A stretch of 30,463 nt of DNA from 1-14-0-10-37-14 sp037130845 (GTDB lineage Bacteria > Patescibacteriota > Patescibacteriia > Patescibacteriales > Patescibacteriaceae): NCBI GenBank assembly GCA_037130845.1, contig JBAXSE010000015.1, positions 1 through 30,463 on the forward strand, in the 5' to 3' direction. Of this stretch, positions 28,521 to 30,463 are shown piece after piece. Position numbers and translations under genes: made by a program. The first letter of the stretch is position 1. Each line of letters begins with the position of its first letter. A model generated the notes under the pieces. It did not search any database. It was not told the DNA's origin and worked only from the letters and a program-made list of their open reading frames with translations.

Positions 28521-30281
28521 TTATTTCTTGCCCAAGAAGACTTTCCAGCCGGGCCAATCAGGGTAAAATCTCATTGGATAACGGTGCAGCCTAATGTCTT
28601 GATTACACTTTAACAAATAGTCAGTCTTTGATTTAGTCTTTAACTCCATAGCGACAAGCTTTGCTTCCGCTAAAGTCGGATAATAACTTACAGGTCTCTT
28701 ACCCAAGAATATGTCCCACCCCGGCCAGTCTTGATAGAACTTTTTTGGGTTACTATGCAGTTTGGGATCATTCCTATAATGAGCTATATAAGAAGTGTAA
28801 TTATTGATACCAAGCTTAATGACAGCAATTTGCGCTTCAGCCAAAGTCGGATAAAAGACTTTCTTTGCCGGTTTGCCCAGGAATTCCAGCCAACTGACCC
28901 AGTCCTTCTTGTATTTGGTATTGGGGGCGCCCGGCAATCTGGAATCAAGCGTCTTATATCTTTTGCTATAATCCACTTCATCAGTAATTCCGCCTCTAAT
29001 CGCCGCCAAGCTTGCCTCTTGCAAAGTCTTGTAAAAATCCCTCCTTAGATGACCCAAGAACAAGTCCCAACCGGGCCAATCCTTATAATACGCCATAGGC
29101 GTAGATGGCAGACGTTTGTCGATTGCCTTGTGCCTGTCAAAATAATCAATTTGATTACGGACGCCCATCGCAACGCAGACTTTGCCTGCCTCCTGCCAAG
29201 TCTGATAATAATCATTTGGCCGGCGGCCGAAAAATGTATCCCAGCCTGGCCAATCATCATATCGCTGCCGCGGGTTGCTAGGCAATCGACTATCCAGCTG
29301 TTTATATTGCTTGGCATATTGGTAACAGCTCTTAATGCCAGCCGAAACCACTGCCGCGCTAGCCTCTTGCCATGTCTGGTATGCCTCCCTTTTTTTTCTT
29401 CCAAGAAAGACATCCCAACCGGGCCAATCAGTATAATAAACTTCCGGATGGCAAGGTAAGCGGATGTCAGTCTTGCGATAATTGGAAAAATAATCAACCT
29501 GATTTTGGAATCCGGCCTGTCGGCAAATTTCTGCGGCCTCTTGCCAAGTTGCATAGACAGCAGACATCGCTCCAAACAAAAACTTTTTCCAGCCGGGCCA
29601 ATCTCTGCCGTAATATCGCTCCGGACTTGCGGGCAACTGATGGCTGACGTGATTGTATAAAAATTTATACTCAGCCCTGGTGCCGATGCCTGATTCCCAA
29701 CACAAGGCCGACGCCAACTCCAAAGGCAAAATATTTTTTTCCGTCAATTTGCCCAAAAATATTTCCCAGCCCGGCCATTGTGAATAATACTCTTCGGGAT
29801 TTGCAGGCAACGCCGGATCCAACTCTCTGTGTTTTACATAATCTGAAACTGTTTTGATTCTAAGTCGATAGCAAGCCTTGCTGGCGCGGCGCCAAGTGGA
29901 ATAATGGCTCTTGCCGGCGCGATTAAGAAATACATCCCAACCAGGCCAATCATCATAGATACAGTTGGGGTTGCTAGGCAGGCGCGCATCGATATCCTTG
30001 TAACAATGTTCATAGGCTGCCGAATTCTCAATACCCATTCTCTGACAAACAGCCGAAGCTTCCTGCCACGTATCATAAAAATGTTTGTATTTCGTCCGGC
30101 CCAGAAAAGTGGACCACCCGGGCCAATCCGAATAATAATTATTTGGATTAGATACCAAGCGCGGATCTATACTGCGGTATTTAGCCTTGTAATCCACACA
30201 TCTGCTAATCCCCGCCTTTTGACAAACCGCTTGCGCTTCCTGCCAAGTGGCAAAATAGCTATCAGTTCTACGTCTGCTCAT
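28521..30281 (-). CDS. Protein of ten ~57-residue DWPGW/FLG repeats
   Basis: The 586 residues consist almost entirely of ten tandem units. Each runs roughly YYpTWQEAsaaC...GI....Y...Y...D.RLPSNP..YY.DWPGWD.FLGR. Unit 4 (ERYYGRDWPGWKKFLFG) and unit 8 (KKDWVSWLEFLGK) depart most. There is no signal peptide, membrane helix or other domain. Similar repeats are annotated elsewhere as phage-integrase repeat units, often near recombinases; this is from memory and unverified. The helical W-rich units may bind nucleic acid or protein. An AAGGA ribosome binding site lies 6 nt before the ATG. Promoter and terminator are private. Confidence 0.85.
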   Translation of the reverse strand: MSRRRTDSYFATWQEAQAVCQKAGISRCVDYKAKYRSIDPRLVSNPNNYYSDWPGWSTFLGRTKYKHFYDTWQEASAVCQRMGIENSAAYEHCYKDIDARLPSNPNCIYDDWPGWDVFLNRAGKSHYSTWRRASKACYRLRIKTVSDYVKHRELDPALPANPEEYYSQWPGWEIFLGKLTEKNILPLELASALCWESGIGTRAEYKFLYNHVSHQLPASPERYYGRDWPGWKKFLFGAMSAVYATWQEAAEICRQAGFQNQVDYFSNYRKTDIRLPCHPEVYYTDWPGWDVFLGRKKREAYQTWQEASAAVVSAGIKSCYQYAKQYKQLDSRLPSNPRQRYDDWPGWDTFFGRRPNDYYQTWQEAGKVCVAMGVRNQIDYFDRHKAIDKRLPSTPMAYYKDWPGWDLFLGHLRRDFYKTLQEASLAAIRGGITDEVDYSKRYKTLDSRLPGAPNTKYKKDWVSWLEFLGKPAKKVFYPTLAEAQIAVIKLGINNYTSYIAHYRNDPKLHSNPKKFYQDWPGWDIFLGKRPVSYYPTLAEAKLVAMELKTKSKTDYLLKCNQDIRLHRYPMRFYPDWPGWKVFLGKK

Positions 30282-30346
30282 GACAAATCCTTCTATTAGT
30301 GAATATTTATTATCTTTTTTAAAATTTCAAGGTACGAATACAACTT

Positions 30347-30375
30347 TTATTACCACGAATATATCATCTTGTCAA
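30347..30375 (-). promoter_or_regulatory. Promoter of the repeat-protein gene
   Basis: Minus-strand TTGACA (plus 30370-30375), 17-nt spacer and a weak -10 TAATAA (plus 30347-30352). The leader is ~65 nt. Confidence 0.5.
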
Positions 30376-30415
30376 CCACTTGTCCCTCTCTAACAAGAGG
30401 CAAGGGGTAAAATGA

Positions 30416-30440
30416 AAACCGCCGGCAAAGCCGGCGGTTT
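30416..30440. terminator. Bidirectional terminator hairpin near the window end
   Basis: A 12-bp perfect stem (30416-30427 region with 30429-30440, accgccggc/gccggcggt extended by A-T pairs) with a 3-nt loop. It probably ends a gene lying beyond the window. Confidence 0.7.
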
Positions 30441-30463
30441 CTATCTTGCCCGCTACGCGGGCT

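Overview
The window looks like a chromosomal segment of a Candidate Phyla Radiation (Patescibacteria, probably Parcubacteria-like) bacterium. This is inferred from compact housekeeping genes with poorly marked ribosome binding sites, an rpsF-ssb-rpsR cluster with no rplI (bL9) after it, lysine/glutamate-rich tails on ribosomal proteins, AT-rich inverted repeats between genes, and many orphan genes with their own promoter and terminator. No species can be named from sequence alone.

Layout. 1-660 holds tRNA-Leu(GAG) and tRNA-Val(UAC), each preceded by a degenerate copy of itself. 660-5437 holds a small membrane protein, ychF, a TRM11-like RNA methyltransferase and a two-gene operon of paralogous coiled-coil proteins. 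5.6-8 kb holds rpsF, ssb, rpsR and efp. 8.1-14.7 kb (all minus strand) holds two membrane-anchored proteins (one DUF4105/Lnb-like), recA, a RodZ-like HTH membrane protein, a solute-binding lipoprotein and a ComM-type ATPase. 14.8-16.1 kb holds an orphan gene followed by three near-perfect palindromes. 16.1-19.9 kb holds rpsO, a NYN-domain nuclease and pnp, with a long hairpin just before pnp. 20-21.9 kb holds another orphan and a XerC/D-type tyrosine recombinase.

The most interesting part is 21.8-26 kb. The last ~58 bp of the tyrosine recombinase gene recur three more times downstream (22031, 23184 and ~25906). At least two of these copies start at the same codon as each other and are followed by hairpins. 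They partition the region into modules: a short spacer, a HEPN/MNT toxin-antitoxin pair, and a complete diversity-generating retroelement (DGR). The DGR has a DGR-type reverse transcriptase (23241-24224, minus), an Avd accessory protein on the opposite strand (24272-24616), a template repeat (24634-24760) and a target protein whose C-terminus carries the variable repeat (25088-25214). TR and VR align over 127 bp without gaps and differ at 14 sites, 13 of them at template adenines; every change alters an amino acid. The recombinase-end repeats suggest that accessory modules were inserted in succession at the 3' end of the recombinase gene.

26-30.5 kb holds one more orphan, a DrrAB-like ABC exporter that may be translated from a nearly leaderless mRNA, tRNA-Arg(UCU) with an 82-bp tandem duplication of its 3' end, and a 586-residue protein made of ten ~57-residue repeats with a DWPGW..FLG core. 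Most orphan genes share TTGACA -35 boxes exactly 17 bp from a -10 box and have a strong private terminator, unlike most housekeeping genes here.
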